Shown here: positions 1 to 8,234 of the stretch, one piece after another
How the letters are laid out: every line of letters starts with the position of its first letter
How positions within the stretch are numbered: the first letter of the stretch is position 1
Source of the DNA: a virus
Direction: 5' to 3' (one strand)
Virus record (IMG/VR): IMGVR_UViG_3300032246_001980
Coordinates: 1-21,571 of that record
Length of the DNA: 21,571 nt
Program-made: the position numbers and the translations under genes
The notes under the pieces: generated by a model
Told to the model about the DNA's origin: nothing
What the model saw: the letters and a program-made list of their open reading frames with translations, nothing else
The model's database searches: none

Positions 1-24
1 CATTTTCATTAGTAAATCAGCCAT
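1..24 (-). CDS. 5' end of an unidentified gene running off the window
   Basis: An ATG on the minus strand at 24-22 opens a frame reading MADLLMKM to the window edge. It lies downstream of the HAD-fold gene on the same strand, separated by a 94-bp AT-rich gap (25-118). That gap holds a TATTTAT motif in the sense orientation 35 nt before the ATG, as seen before other genes here. Only eight codons are visible, so no product can be named. Its position after sheath makes a structural gene plausible, but that is inference. Confidence 0.4.
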
Positions 25-59
25 GTTATTATAATTTTGTTTTTTTTATTTTATATCTT

Positions 60-66
60 ATAAATA
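60..66 (-). promoter_or_regulatory. TATTTAT motif upstream of the gene entering the left edge
   Basis: The minus strand reads TATATTTATAAG here, 35 nt before the ATG at 24. It is one of nine sense-oriented TATTTAT copies found before genes that have a real intergenic leader. The same bases on the plus strand spell TATAAATA, the T4 late-promoter consensus, but facing away from the gene. A promoter role is inferred from position and recurrence only. Confidence 0.35.
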
Positions 67-118
67 TAGTCTTATCAAAAATATTTCTATTTACTTTGTC
101 GTTAAAAATTAATATTCA

Positions 119-946
119 TTATTTATATTCCTTCTTAATTCCTCCAGCAGTAGAATAAGTTTTAACTATATTATCTGGTTTATCTTTAAAATGCTTACTT
201 ATCTTTTCTACATTCTTTAAATCATCATCTGAAAAACCTATTTTAGGTTGCTTTGGAATGAATTTATTACCTATATCTTTTTTAAGAAATGCTTTCTTAT
301 TAAGTAAAGCAGCTAACCCTTTAACGTAGTCCACGAATTCGTCCATCGCCATAACTTTTAATTCCTCAGGACTTGCTGCACTTCCATCATTACCAAAAGA
401 AACAGGATGATATCTGTTAAGTTCTAAATAAGACCTTATTAAATCATCATCAGACATATCTTCCTCATCAGAGAACGTCCTATATTTTTTTAGGTTTTTC
501 ACCAGTTGGTCTTTATCTATACCACCAAAACCATTGATGATATAATTATAAACCGCTTCTTTTAACGTGTTTGGATTATGACCTCTTGCCGTAACAATTG
601 AAAAAACTGAACCGTTGTTGATAGCTTCTTTAAAGTCATTAAATGCTGGTCCTTTTTTAGCGGTCATCGCGTCAATCAAAAAGTCTTTATCTCCCGTGGT
701 TCTGAAGTTTCTAAAAGCATCATCTGCAAAACCCACAACCATCTCACCCTTATAATCAAATGGTTTTTTTCCAATGTCGTGTCTATACTCAGCAAAATCA
801 TCAGTACTCATACCTACCTCATCACCGTCGTCAGTCTTTAAAACTATTTTAGTAGGCATATGAACAATATTATCATCCCAATCGAATGCATAATATTTCA
901 TATCTGGTGTATGCTCTGATTTAAACCCTTCTACTATTCTTCTCAT
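119..946 (-). CDS. HAD-fold phosphohydrolase-like phage protein
   Basis: A 275-residue protein with HAD-superfamily signatures. The nucleophile loop is FDWDDN at residues 21-26 (Asp22 and Asp24 as the D-x-D pair). Motif II is SIVTARG with Thr119. A late acidic motif, GFSDDD, lies at residues 237-242. HAD enzymes usually hydrolyse phosphate esters through an aspartyl-phosphate; here the substrate is unknown. The region between the motifs is long and charged (roughly residues 30-110), suggesting a cap domain. The first ATG is used, although an internal Met16 directly before KYYAFDWDDN is an alternative start. The gene follows tail sheath on the same strand, separated by a hairpin terminator, so it may have a different expression level from sheath. 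A role in virion assembly, nucleotide metabolism or end processing cannot be decided from sequence. Confidence 0.7.
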   Translation of the reverse strand: MRRIVEGFKSEHTPDMKYYAFDWDDNIVHMPTKIVLKTDDGDEVGMSTDDFAEYRHDIGKKPFDYKGEMVVGFADDAFRNFRTTGDKDFLIDAMTAKKGPAFNDFKEAINNGSVFSIVTARGHNPNTLKEAVYNYIINGFGGIDKDQLVKNLKKYRTFSDEEDMSDDDLIRSYLELNRYHPVSFGNDGSAASPEELKVMAMDEFVDYVKGLAALLNKKAFLKKDIGNKFIPKQPKIGFSDDDLKNVEKISKHFKDKPDNIVKTYSTAGGIKKEYK

Positions 947-955
947 ATAGGCTAA

Positions 956-978
956 AAGGGGGAGATTAACTCCCCCTT
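956..978 (-). terminator. GC-rich hairpin between sheath and HAD gene
   Basis: A perfect 9-bp stem, AAGGGGGAG / CTCCCCCTT, with a 5-nt loop fills most of the 41-bp gap between the sheath stop (988) and the HAD start (946). On the minus strand it is followed only by a short T-run (TTTT, half of it inside the stem) and preceded by an A-tract. It could therefore act as an imperfect terminator or as an mRNA 3'-end stabiliser for the sheath transcript. The plus strand has the longer T-tract, so it may also block antisense transcription. Confidence 0.7.
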
Positions 979-987
979 ATTTTTTTA

Positions 988-3900
988 TTAGATATTTTCA
1001 AACGAAGCTCCTGTTGGAGTGATTAAGAACTCAATGTCGATGAATTCTAAAGCCTTCGTAGGTTTTAAGTAAATTTTACCTGTAAGTGTATTTCTATCTA
1101 AATCTTCAGGAGAAGATGAAACTGTTACACGGAAATCGTATAAACCTCTGTCTCTTCTGATAGAATCTAAAATTGGATTAACACTGTCTAAAAATTGTTG
1201 TCTAACGATTTGGTCGTTTTGTTCAAACAACAATCTTACAGCCACCGCTGAAATTAACTTACGAGCTTGTAACAACAATCTTCTAACATTTAATCTGTTA
1301 AGAGCTGTGTCAGCAACTTGTAAAGTTTTGTTACCCCAAATTACTGTTCCAACATCAGAGAAAGTTGCGATAGGGTTAATTCTACCTTGATACAAAGTAT
1401 CTCTATCTTCTTGAGTTAGTTTTTGTCTAGCTTTAATTGAATTTACAAGACCTCTTGTGTAACCCGCTGATGCGAACCAAGGAAATGCAATGTTATCTGT
1501 TAGAGCCAAGTTTCTACAAACTTCACCTGTTGGTGGTAAGTAGATTTGCGTATTGTTAACAGTATCTCTTGTTAAAATCCAAGGATAATAAGTTGCGGTA
1601 TAGTTAGAATCAATTCCTGTATTATTTAAGTTATCCACCGCTTCTTGAGAATAGATTACATCATATTGACTTGAAGCATCAGGAGTATACATATTGTAAT
1701 CAGGAGTTGTTACGATATAAACCGAATCAGCTCTTTGGTACTGAATCATATCAATCGCCTCTTCACATAAGTTAGAGTTGTTAACATAATCAATACTTGC
1801 AGTTGCAAAAACATTAATGTTAGTAGATTCAGGGTTTGAGAAAGTAAGAATACCAAGTAAATAAGCGTAATAGTCTGTATTTGCAAAATCTTGTGTATTG
1901 TTTTGAACCACAATTCTTTTGAATAAACCTTCACCTGTAGCAGCTGGATATCTTGAAGAAGGATAAGCTCCCGCTAAATAACCACTAGCACCTAATTGGA
2001 ATCTATCTTGGTTTGTTCTATGTTCATTATAGATATCCCAACCATCAAATCCACCTGCAAAACATACTGTGTACTTTCTTGAATAAATAAAGTAGTAAGG
2101 GTTTTCTTGAGTTTCTGGGTCTGTTCTAAAATCAGCGTCTCCACATTCAAACGCTGTTTGACCACTTGTTTGATAAGTGTTAGCAATTGTTACAACCGTA
2201 GCACCTGAGTCCATATGGAAACCTTTACTAACAATGTTCCAAGGAACCGCCTCTTGAGTTGGATTACTAATCCAGCTTGTTGGATTTTGTTTTCCTTTAT
2301 ATTGTAAGAATGATTCATCCACACCATATTGTGTTGAAAAACCTAAATAACTTCTTCTTACAATATCACCAGCAGATTCTGTTGTATTTGCCGCTCCACC
2401 AAAAGGAGGGTTAGCAATTGTTTCACCTGGGTAAAAATATTTTGTTTTATATTGAATGTAAGGTGATGGATATTCAGAAACATTATAATACTCTCTTTGA
2501 GTATATCCACGGAATCCACAAGGTATTGCATCTATTGGAGCTGTTGGTGACATCTCAATCATAACATACTTTGAAATTAAAACGTATTCTCCGTTTGAAG
2601 TACCAATCTTAACACCAATAAAGTTGTTAGATGCTGGGTCTAAATTACAGTTAGTAAATTTCTCAATAACAACTGGATTTGCATCTGTATCATAGAAATT
2701 TCTAACTAATACATCAAAAGACATATTATTAAAAGAAAGATTTGCAATAGAAACTTTAACTTCTGTGTTAGCAGCATCTCCATCAGATATTGAAATAAAT
2801 TTAAATAAATCATAAACCTTATTACCTCTTAACTCAGATACTAAGAACGGAGTTTCAGGGGATTGATATCTTTCCAAATTGTACGCAATTGATGTGTTAT
2901 TTTCACTTCTAGCATCTAGTAAGTCAATTAAATTACAATTAATTCCTCTAATATATCCTTGAGAATATGCGATATTTAAAGATGCTTGGTAAGACTCCTC
3001 AACAAACACAGGAACCGTAAATCTTGATTTACCAAAATTATCAACACCAAATACTTTTGTAAGATACTTTGATGAAGAAGCTAATAATGATGTTTCAAAT
3101 TGGAATGTATTATTATCATTAGTAACACCTGATATTAAGAATGTACCATAAGGGTTTTTACTTACACCAGAATACGCTCCATCACAAACCATAGTTAAAC
3201 CTGTAGTTTCATAAATTGGTCCGTGATTTTGTGAATCAGAATTATTAGTAAATAAAGCAACACCTCTTGAACGTAAAGTTGCAACAACCATATTGTTATA
3301 TGCTGAGTATGCAGTTCCTGAGAATGAATATGTGTTACCTGATATCGTACCTGTAACAACATCACCGTTAACCGATAAAGCGTTAACAATATAATCAAAA
3401 GAATAACCTGAATAACTATCATCTGAATAATTTTCAAAGTTAGCATAATACCAAGAATCGTTTCCACCAGCACTTAAATCGTTATATTCGATATCACCAT
3501 TTCCTGGTACACCATAAACATCCTTAAGATTATAATATTGATTAGTTAATGAAAACCAATCTTCAGCCGGTATTGAACCATACATTACTGAAGTGTTTGC
3601 CGATAATGTTGTTGAATCAGCAATTTGACTAATATATGTATTAAAGTCAGTTTGTAATGTTGAAGTACTTCCGTCTGCTAATCTGTATAGAACATTCAAA
3701 TTAGCCTCCACTTGTGCAGGTAATTCTGTTGTATCTAAGAAAGTAATTGTGTTTCCAGATGCACTACCTGTAAACGCCGCAACAAATGGTGTTGCCGCAG
3801 AAGATGATGTAAACCCAATAGTTAAAGGGTCAACATTTGCTGTTACAGTGATACTCCAAGATGGACCCGCATCATATCCTGATAAACCCAATACTCTTGT

Positions 3901-4188
3901 TACGAATAATTGGTTTGATTGTTGTAAGTAAGATTTTGCGATATACGCAGCTTCATACTTAGGAATTTGTGTGTTCACAAATTTCACTGGTTCTGTACCA
4001 CCAAAATAGGCTTGGAACTCATCATAGTTAGTTATAAAAATTGGTTCGAAAGCGGGGCCCTTTATTGTTTCCCCAACCACACCTAAAGTCGTTACACCCA
4101 CACTTTGGGCTACGAACGATAAGTCCGTTTCAGAAGTGTATACACCAGGTGAAACGTACACCTTTTTGTTTGCTTGTGCTGTTGCCAT
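988..4188 (-). CDS. gp18: Contractile tail sheath protein (gp18 type), enlarged
   Basis: The sheath subunit polymerises around the tail tube and contracts to drive DNA injection. The N-terminus carries the family signature (YVSPGVYTSETD near residues 11-22, then a GVVGETIKGPAF stretch and a YFGG near 61-64). The C-terminus has the conserved block with VIWGNKTL (about residues 949-956), a long helix and the GLYDFRVTVSSSPEDLDRN...GKIYLKPTKALEFI segment (about 1015-1051). At 1066 residues it is some 400 longer than T4 gp18 (659). The extra length lies in the middle (about residues 130-700), which is rich in Ser, Thr, Asn and Tyr and likely forms surface domains. The start ATG is preceded by an AT-rich leader without a Shine-Dalgarno sequence. 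A GC hairpin follows the stop. Shorter minus-strand and plus-strand frames inside it are shadows. Confidence 0.95.
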   Translation of the reverse strand: MATAQANKKVYVSPGVYTSETDLSFVAQSVGVTTLGVVGETIKGPAFEPIFITNYDEFQAYFGGTEPVKFVNTQIPKYEAAYIAKSYLQQSNQLFVTRVLGLSGYDAGPSWSITVTANVDPLTIGFTSSSAATPFVAAFTGSASGNTITFLDTTELPAQVEANLNVLYRLADGSTSTLQTDFNTYISQIADSTTLSANTSVMYGSIPAEDWFSLTNQYYNLKDVYGVPGNGDIEYNDLSAGGNDSWYYANFENYSDDSYSGYSFDYIVNALSVNGDVVTGTISGNTYSFSGTAYSAYNNMVVATLRSRGVALFTNNSDSQNHGPIYETTGLTMVCDGAYSGVSKNPYGTFLISGVTNDNNTFQFETSLLASSSKYLTKVFGVDNFGKSRFTVPVFVEESYQASLNIAYSQGYIRGINCNLIDLLDARSENNTSIAYNLERYQSPETPFLVSELRGNKVYDLFKFISISDGDAANTEVKVSIANLSFNNMSFDVLVRNFYDTDANPVVIEKFTNCNLDPASNNFIGVKIGTSNGEYVLISKYVMIEMSPTAPIDAIPCGFRGYTQREYYNVSEYPSPYIQYKTKYFYPGETIANPPFGGAANTTESAGDIVRRSYLGFSTQYGVDESFLQYKGKQNPTSWISNPTQEAVPWNIVSKGFHMDSGATVVTIANTYQTSGQTAFECGDADFRTDPETQENPYYFIYSRKYTVCFAGGFDGWDIYNEHRTNQDRFQLGASGYLAGAYPSSRYPAATGEGLFKRIVVQNNTQDFANTDYYAYLLGILTFSNPESTNINVFATASIDYVNNSNLCEEAIDMIQYQRADSVYIVTTPDYNMYTPDASSQYDVIYSQEAVDNLNNTGIDSNYTATYYPWILTRDTVNNTQIYLPPTGEVCRNLALTDNIAFPWFASAGYTRGLVNSIKARQKLTQEDRDTLYQGRINPIATFSDVGTVIWGNKTLQVADTALNRLNVRRLLLQARKLISAVAVRLLFEQNDQIVRQQFLDSVNPILDSIRRDRGLYDFRVTVSSSPEDLDRNTLTGKIYLKPTKALEFIDIEFLITPTGASFENI

Positions 4189-4222
4189 TATTAATTAATT
4201 CTGTTGCAGATTTATTTTAATG

Positions 4223-4229
4223 ATAAATA
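4223..4229 (-). promoter_or_regulatory. TATTTAT motif upstream of tail sheath
   Basis: The minus strand reads GAATATTTATCATT with the motif 34 nt before the sheath ATG, nearly the same spacing as at the left-edge gene (35 nt). The 4189-4308 gap otherwise holds only AT-rich sequence. A TTGACT at 4251-4256 on the plus strand has no well-spaced partner. Late-promoter function is inferred. Confidence 0.4.
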
Positions 4230-4308
4230 TTCATTAATAACACAAAAAACTTGACTTTTGAATATGTATTTGTAAAGGGTATGAATTAATTCTGCCTTTT
4301 TTCTACCT

Positions 4309-4470
4309 ATGAAAATAAAGAAAGAAATAAAGAACTTAAAGATATCACCTGAATCTCACGAGGTATTAAAAAAATACTGTGATAAAAGGGGTATTAAGAT
4401 TTATAAGTTTGTCGAAAATTTAATTATGGAAAAGTGTAAGGAGAAGAGAGATATCTATGGTGAGGGTTAG
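4309..4470 (+). CDS. Small ribbon-helix-helix-like protein, 53 aa
   Basis: An ATG at 4309 opens a 53-codon frame ending in TAG at 4470. The product is strongly basic at its start (MKIKKEIKNLKI). A pattern typical of small RHH (Arc/MetJ-like) DNA-binding proteins follows: a short strand LKIS, then PESHEVLKKYCDKRG, then IKIYKFVENLIMEKCKEK as two amphipathic helices. It sits alone on the plus strand between two minus-strand structural genes, and its stop overlaps the end of the gp15-like gene by 4 bp in a convergent arrangement. No Shine-Dalgarno sequence is visible. RHH proteins generally repress transcription as dimers; a target here is unknown. The clean heptad-like pattern and the tight convergent end support a real gene, but its length makes this moderate. 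Confidence 0.6.
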   Translation: MKIKKEIKNLKISPESHEVLKKYCDKRGIKIYKFVENLIMEKCKEKRDIYGEG

Positions 4471-5507
4471 ACTAATTTATTTTCAAAAATAATTTTTCCA
4501 TCTAAACTATTGTCCTCTTTAACTACCTGTATTCTTAAAGTATCGTTGGTTGTAATTTGAATTAAATTAACATCACTACCATAATAATCATTATTGATGT
4601 AGACGTCGTAACTTGAAATGTTTTCAGTCCCCACTAACTGCATGTTTGCGGTAAAATCAATTACATCAACCAAGGTTGTATTTCCCGCAACAAATAAAAA
4701 ATCATTTTTAAAATCATCAGGATTTTCGGGGAATTGATGTCTTCTTTTGTTCAATCTATTATTATCTATTTCAAACAATTGTGTGACTCTTTGAATGGCT
4801 GGTTTAACTTCAAACTCTTCTTCATCAATAAGATATCCTAACATTGTAAAGTCATAACTTTGAACATAATACTTTCTTGACTCCAAACTCATTTGAGATT
4901 CATCTGAAACATTGTTCATAATGATTGGAACGTATTGTCCTTTAATAAACGTGTAGGCTTGTCTTGATGAAAAAGTTTGCATAACAACTTTGTTAAGTTG
5001 ATTTAACTCTCTCATTCTATTACAAATGATTTTTACACTATAATTGATATCAACAGGAACTGGTTGTGGTATTGTATAAATGTCCATACCTTGTTCGTTA
5101 CCGTTCCAAGTTGGAACTGAGGCATAATAGAATTGTTTTCTATTTGGTATTGTATATTGTAGTGATGGGTTTGTACCGTATTTAACTTCGGGACTTCTAA
5201 CAACTGTAATAAAAGGTGGAGAAGGATTATAATCTAAATCAACAAACAAAGCAGTCTCAACATATTGTGACCAGTTTTGAGTTGTTATGATAATATCAAC
5301 CATTGGAACAATCTTCCCACTTGTAACAACTTTTAAATCTTCTTTAACAAAATCTAACATACCCCTATCCAAGTCGGCATGTAATACTGACTTAGGCAAA
5401 TATGTACCATCTTCCTTAATATACTCAAGAAGTTGTTCTCTTCTTTCCGAAAGAATTTTTTTCGGAACTAAGGGTAATGTTGGTTTAACTTGTTTTGGAA
5501 ATGCCAT
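4467..5507 (-). CDS. Probable tail terminator / sheath stabiliser (gp15-like)
   Basis: A 346-residue protein without an obvious enzymatic motif. Its central part resembles the layout of T4 gp15: a strand-rich segment with YNPSPP, then VDINYSVKIICNRMRELNQLNKVVMQTFSSRQAYTFI (residues about 154-190). A RKYYVQSYDFTMLGYLIDEEEF segment resembles the gp15 region in which an Arg pair precedes a long strand and a Gly-aromatic turn. In T4, gp15 caps the tail and joins it to the neck. It is translationally coupled to the upstream gene (TAATG overlap at 5505-5509) and sits next to sheath, which fits a tail-completion role. The C-terminal 60 residues may form an extra beta domain. Similarity is by pattern only; another neck or tail-completion role is possible. 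Confidence 0.5.
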   Translation of the reverse strand: MAFPKQVKPTLPLVPKKILSERREQLLEYIKEDGTYLPKSVLHADLDRGMLDFVKEDLKVVTSGKIVPMVDIIITTQNWSQYVETALFVDLDYNPSPPFITVVRSPEVKYGTNPSLQYTIPNRKQFYYASVPTWNGNEQGMDIYTIPQPVPVDINYSVKIICNRMRELNQLNKVVMQTFSSRQAYTFIKGQYVPIIMNNVSDESQMSLESRKYYVQSYDFTMLGYLIDEEEFEVKPAIQRVTQLFEIDNNRLNKRRHQFPENPDDFKNDFLFVAGNTTLVDVIDFTANMQLVGTENISSYDVYINNDYYGSDVNLIQITTNDTLRIQVVKEDNSLDGKIIFENKLV

Positions 5508-6019
5508 TATATTCCTCTAAATTCATTTTCACTTACCCATGTTGCTGTAACCGTTCTATAGAATGGTTTGTAACCACCGTAAGTATGTTTATTGTCGGAC
5601 TTAACAAGACCATCATCAATTACTGTATAATATCTAACTCTGTCTTCTGTCTCATAATATCCAAAATAATCCCCAACAAAAATATTAACCTGAAGGTCAT
5701 CCAAAGTTTTTTGGTAAATTGAAAACTTCATATTACCTGGCTCGTTTTGAGCAACTTTAGAATTACCCAAGTTTTTGTTAGAGGGAGCCATAATTTGAAC
5801 CAACCCTTTCAACTCAACAGGAGCCAAGAATTGTATACCATCTTCTAAAACCTCACCATAAACAGCATCCGTTTTGGTCTTATATCTATCAATTCTATAA
5901 AGAATAATTGTAAAGTTCATATCACCTAACAACCACTCCTCACCCATACCAATATCCAACGTATAATCTTCGCCACCGAAGAATTTACCTAAACGAGTAA
6001 TAGGGACTAATTTTTCCAT
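5507..6019 (-). CDS. Probable neck / head-tail connector protein (gp14-like)
   Basis: The likely start is the ATG at 6019, giving 170 residues (MEKLVPITRLGKFFGGEDY). A longer reading from 6088 would add a hydrophobic 23-residue stretch that runs into the divergent gene, and is unlikely. The C-terminal half contains VGDYFGYYETEDRVRYYTVIDD followed by KPFYRTVTATWV. In this layout a strand pair is followed by a PFYR segment, recalling the part of T4 gp14 where a gDxIYF block precedes DPFYQLG. gp14 is part of the neck that joins head to tail. The stop overlaps the next start as TAATG, so the two genes are probably translated together. The assignment is tentative; a generic connector or tail-completion protein is the safe reading. 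Confidence 0.45.
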   Translation of the reverse strand: MEKLVPITRLGKFFGGEDYTLDIGMGEEWLLGDMNFTIILYRIDRYKTKTDAVYGEVLEDGIQFLAPVELKGLVQIMAPSNKNLGNSKVAQNEPGNMKFSIYQKTLDDLQVNIFVGDYFGYYETEDRVRYYTVIDDGLVKSDNKHTYGGYKPFYRTVTATWVSENEFRGI

Positions 6020-6065
6020 ATTGATAAATACTTTAATTATAACTATATTTAAAGTAAAATTTTTT
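6020..6065. promoter_or_regulatory. Divergent 46-bp control region
   Basis: This gap separates the starts of the minus-strand neck gene (6019) and the plus-strand SET gene (6066). Facing the neck gene it has AGTATTTATCAA (motif at 6024-6030), ending 4 nt before the ATG. Facing the SET gene it has CTATATTTAAAG (6042-6053), a near match, and the plus-strand GATAAATA at 6023-6030, one mismatch from the T4 late consensus. A leader of 4 nt would make the neck mRNA nearly leaderless if TATTTAT is the -10 element. All regulatory readings are inferred. Confidence 0.4.
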
Positions 6066-6464
6066 ATGAGGATAAATCCAACAACCAAAATTTATGTTAA
6101 AAGTAGCTCAATTCATGGGTTAGGCGTTTTTGCATCTGAAGACATTAAAGAAGGGGAAATCTTAGAAGTCTGTAATGTAATTGATATGGGTATGAGATTT
6201 GGAGAATCTAGTCACATATTAATTGACTATAGATTTAATTGGCCTCAAGGAGGGAATTCTTGGGAAAAACAAGTGGTACCAACAGGTTTTGGATTACTTT
6301 ATAATCACAGTAATACCCCAAATGCTGCGTGGAGGTCAAATCTCGAAAACAATACATTTGAATTTTACTCTACAAAAAATATAAAATCTGATGAAGAAAT
6401 TTTTGTGTGGTATGGCGACATTAATTATTGGAATGACGGAAGGACCCACACTAATGTTATTTAA
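6066..6464 (+). CDS. SET-domain protein (probable lysine methyltransferase)
   Basis: A 132-residue stand-alone SET domain. SET enzymes move a methyl group from S-adenosylmethionine to protein lysines. The family blocks are all present: the cofactor loop IHGLGVFASEDIKEGE (residues 16-31), the NHSNTPNAAW block (80-89), matching the usual N-H-S-x-x-P-N signature, and the C-terminal IKSDEEIFVWYGD (106-118) with the catalytic-type Tyr. The start is taken at ATG 6066; an upstream TTG would add residues overlapping the divergent promoter. It is the first gene of a plus-strand run and the SNF2 gene follows after 5 bp. The target could be a virion or host protein. Stand-alone SET proteins are uncommon in phages. 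Confidence 0.85.
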   Translation: MRINPTTKIYVKSSSIHGLGVFASEDIKEGEILEVCNVIDMGMRFGESSHILIDYRFNWPQGGNSWEKQVVPTGFGLLYNHSNTPNAAWRSNLENNTFEFYSTKNIKSDEEIFVWYGDINYWNDGRTHTNVI

Positions 6465-6469
6465 TTAAT

Positions 6470-8221
6470 ATGGAAGTTAGTTTAGAATCAAAAGCGATGT
6501 CCTTGTTGGAAGAATACGAGGGAGCCAACAACTACATTCTTGAGCTTAAGAGGAAGTCACAGTTAAATAAAAAGTTTTATCCTACAAGGAGTCAATCCGA
6601 GTATATCATAAACAATCACGACAAGACTCCTAAAGTGGCTAAGAAGTGGGTGGTTCTTGATGCTTATTTTGCTCAGAGATTAGCAGATGATAAACTATAC
6701 ACCACAATACCTGAAAAGGTTTGGGTTGAGAAATTACTTGCGGACAAAGAAAAGGCGTTTCACATTTGGGGAAAAGTTTTTGATAATGAAGAACTTCATG
6801 ATTTTTGGTTACCTAAAGCGGCAGTAATTAAAGATAACACCGTAAAAGATGTTGTTATCAGTTATGAAAAATATTCTAAACGACCTCCACTATCACACCA
6901 AAAAGAGGCAATACAAAAACTTGTTGAAAACAAGAAATACATTTTGGCTGATGATATGGGTCTTGGTAAAACTACCTCAACAATAATTGCCGCTCTTGAG
7001 AGTAGAGCTAAAAAGATATTAATTATATGTCCTGCGAGTTTGAAGATTAACTGGCAGAGAGAAATTGCAAACTATACAGATAGAAGTGTTTATATTTCTG
7101 AAGGAAAGAACTTCAGTCAAGAACACGACTTTGTTATTATAAATTACGATATTATAAAAAATTTCCACAATGTTAAAAAGAAATCTGATTCGCAAATTCT
7201 TGGAGCCAATTTTGATTTGGTGGTCGTTGACGAAGCACACTATATTAAAAACGGTCAAGCACAAAGAACAAAACTAATCAATGACCTTGTAAAAAAAGTT
7301 GATAGACTTTGGTTGTTAACCGGTACACCAATGACCTCAAGACCAATGGACTACTTTAACTTATTAAGTTTGGTTGATTCGCCCGTAGCTAAAAATTGGA
7401 TGGCATACGCCATCAGATATTGTAGTGGATATCAGTTTAATGCTGGTGGTAGAAAGATATGGAATGTTACAGGTGCCAGTAATCTTGAAGAATTAAGAGA
7501 CAGAACCTCTGGTCTTACCTTGAGAAGATTGAAAGAAGATGTTTTAGATTTACCTGATAAGATTATAACACCAGTATACCTTAGATTAAAGTCCAAAGCT
7601 TATGAGGATATCATGGGTGAATATTATGATTGGTATGATAAAAATCCTGATGAATCAAAATCACTTACCGTACAATTTACCAAATTAACAAAAATACGAC
7701 AAGTAATTGCCGATGAGAAGATTAGTCAAACAATTGAACTTGCGGAGAACATTGTCGAACAAGGAAAAAAAATCATTATATTCTGTAACTTCACAGACTC
7801 ACTATCTAAAATATGTGAACATTTTGGAAAGACTGCCGTAAGAGTTGATGGCTCAACACCAAAACACGAAAGACAAAACGCTGTTGACCAATTCCAAGAC
7901 AATGAAAAAATTAAAGTGTTTGTTGGTAACATCAAAGCTGCCGGTGTTGGTTTAACATTAACCGCAGCTGAAGCCGTTATTATGAATGACTTATCATTCT
8001 TACCATCAGACCACTCACAAGCCGAAGACCGTGCCTACAGATACGGTCAAAAGAACAATGTATTAGTTTATTACCCCATATTCGAAAACACAATCGAAGG
8101 AATTATCTACGACATATTAAATAATAAAAAACAAGTGATTGCCACAGTTATGGGGGACAATCAAAACACGACAGATGCTGCGGAGGAAATTCTCAAGAGA
8201 ATTCAAGAAATGCGTCGTTAA
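6470..8221 (+). CDS. SNF2-family superfamily 2 helicase/ATPase
   Basis: A 583-residue DNA-dependent ATPase. Motif I is DDMGLGKT at 161-168, Ia is ICPASLKINW near 186-195, II is VDEAHYIKN at 253-261, and III is LLTGTPMTSRP near 282-292. A TLRRLKEDV segment (350-358) is typical of the SNF2 linker. Motif IV is IIIFCNFTDS near 435-444, V is IKAAGVGLTLT near 488-498, and VI is QAEDRAYRYGQ at 517-527. The QxxDRxxRxGQ form of motif VI is characteristic of SNF2 rather than UvsW-type helicases. The closest known architecture is the annealing-helicase / SMARCAL1-like type. The 140-residue N-terminal part has no motif I recognise. In size and likely role (fork remodelling, recombination-dependent replication) it could stand in for T4 UvsW, but that is inference. 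It starts 5 bp after the SET stop, so the two are probably cotranscribed. Confidence 0.92.
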   Translation: MEVSLESKAMSLLEEYEGANNYILELKRKSQLNKKFYPTRSQSEYIINNHDKTPKVAKKWVVLDAYFAQRLADDKLYTTIPEKVWVEKLLADKEKAFHIWGKVFDNEELHDFWLPKAAVIKDNTVKDVVISYEKYSKRPPLSHQKEAIQKLVENKKYILADDMGLGKTTSTIIAALESRAKKILIICPASLKINWQREIANYTDRSVYISEGKNFSQEHDFVIINYDIIKNFHNVKKKSDSQILGANFDLVVVDEAHYIKNGQAQRTKLINDLVKKVDRLWLLTGTPMTSRPMDYFNLLSLVDSPVAKNWMAYAIRYCSGYQFNAGGRKIWNVTGASNLEELRDRTSGLTLRRLKEDVLDLPDKIITPVYLRLKSKAYEDIMGEYYDWYDKNPDESKSLTVQFTKLTKIRQVIADEKISQTIELAENIVEQGKKIIIFCNFTDSLSKICEHFGKTAVRVDGSTPKHERQNAVDQFQDNEKIKVFVGNIKAAGVGLTLTAAEAVIMNDLSFLPSDHSQAEDRAYRYGQKNNVLVYYPIFENTIEGIIYDILNNKKQVIATVMGDNQNTTDAAEEILKRIQEMRR

Positions 8222-8234
8222 ATAAAAAACGGAT

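Noticed and set aside
1746-3931. Additional small frames inside the sheath gene on both strands
   Set aside because: They lie within a long, clearly coding sheath frame, have Leu/Ile-rich low-complexity products and no start context.
4251-4286. Sigma70-like promoter (TTGACT at 4251, TATGAAT at 4280) before the 53-residue gene
   Set aside because: The spacing is 23 bp and no better -10 box fits; a Bacteroidota-type TAnnTTTG box is also not properly spaced.
6020-6088. Longer N-termini for both divergent genes (minus-strand start at 6088, plus-strand TTG at 6021)
   Set aside because: Each would run across the other's start; the added residues are hydrophobic translations of AT-rich leader, and internal ATGs at 6019 and 6066 begin family-like sequence.
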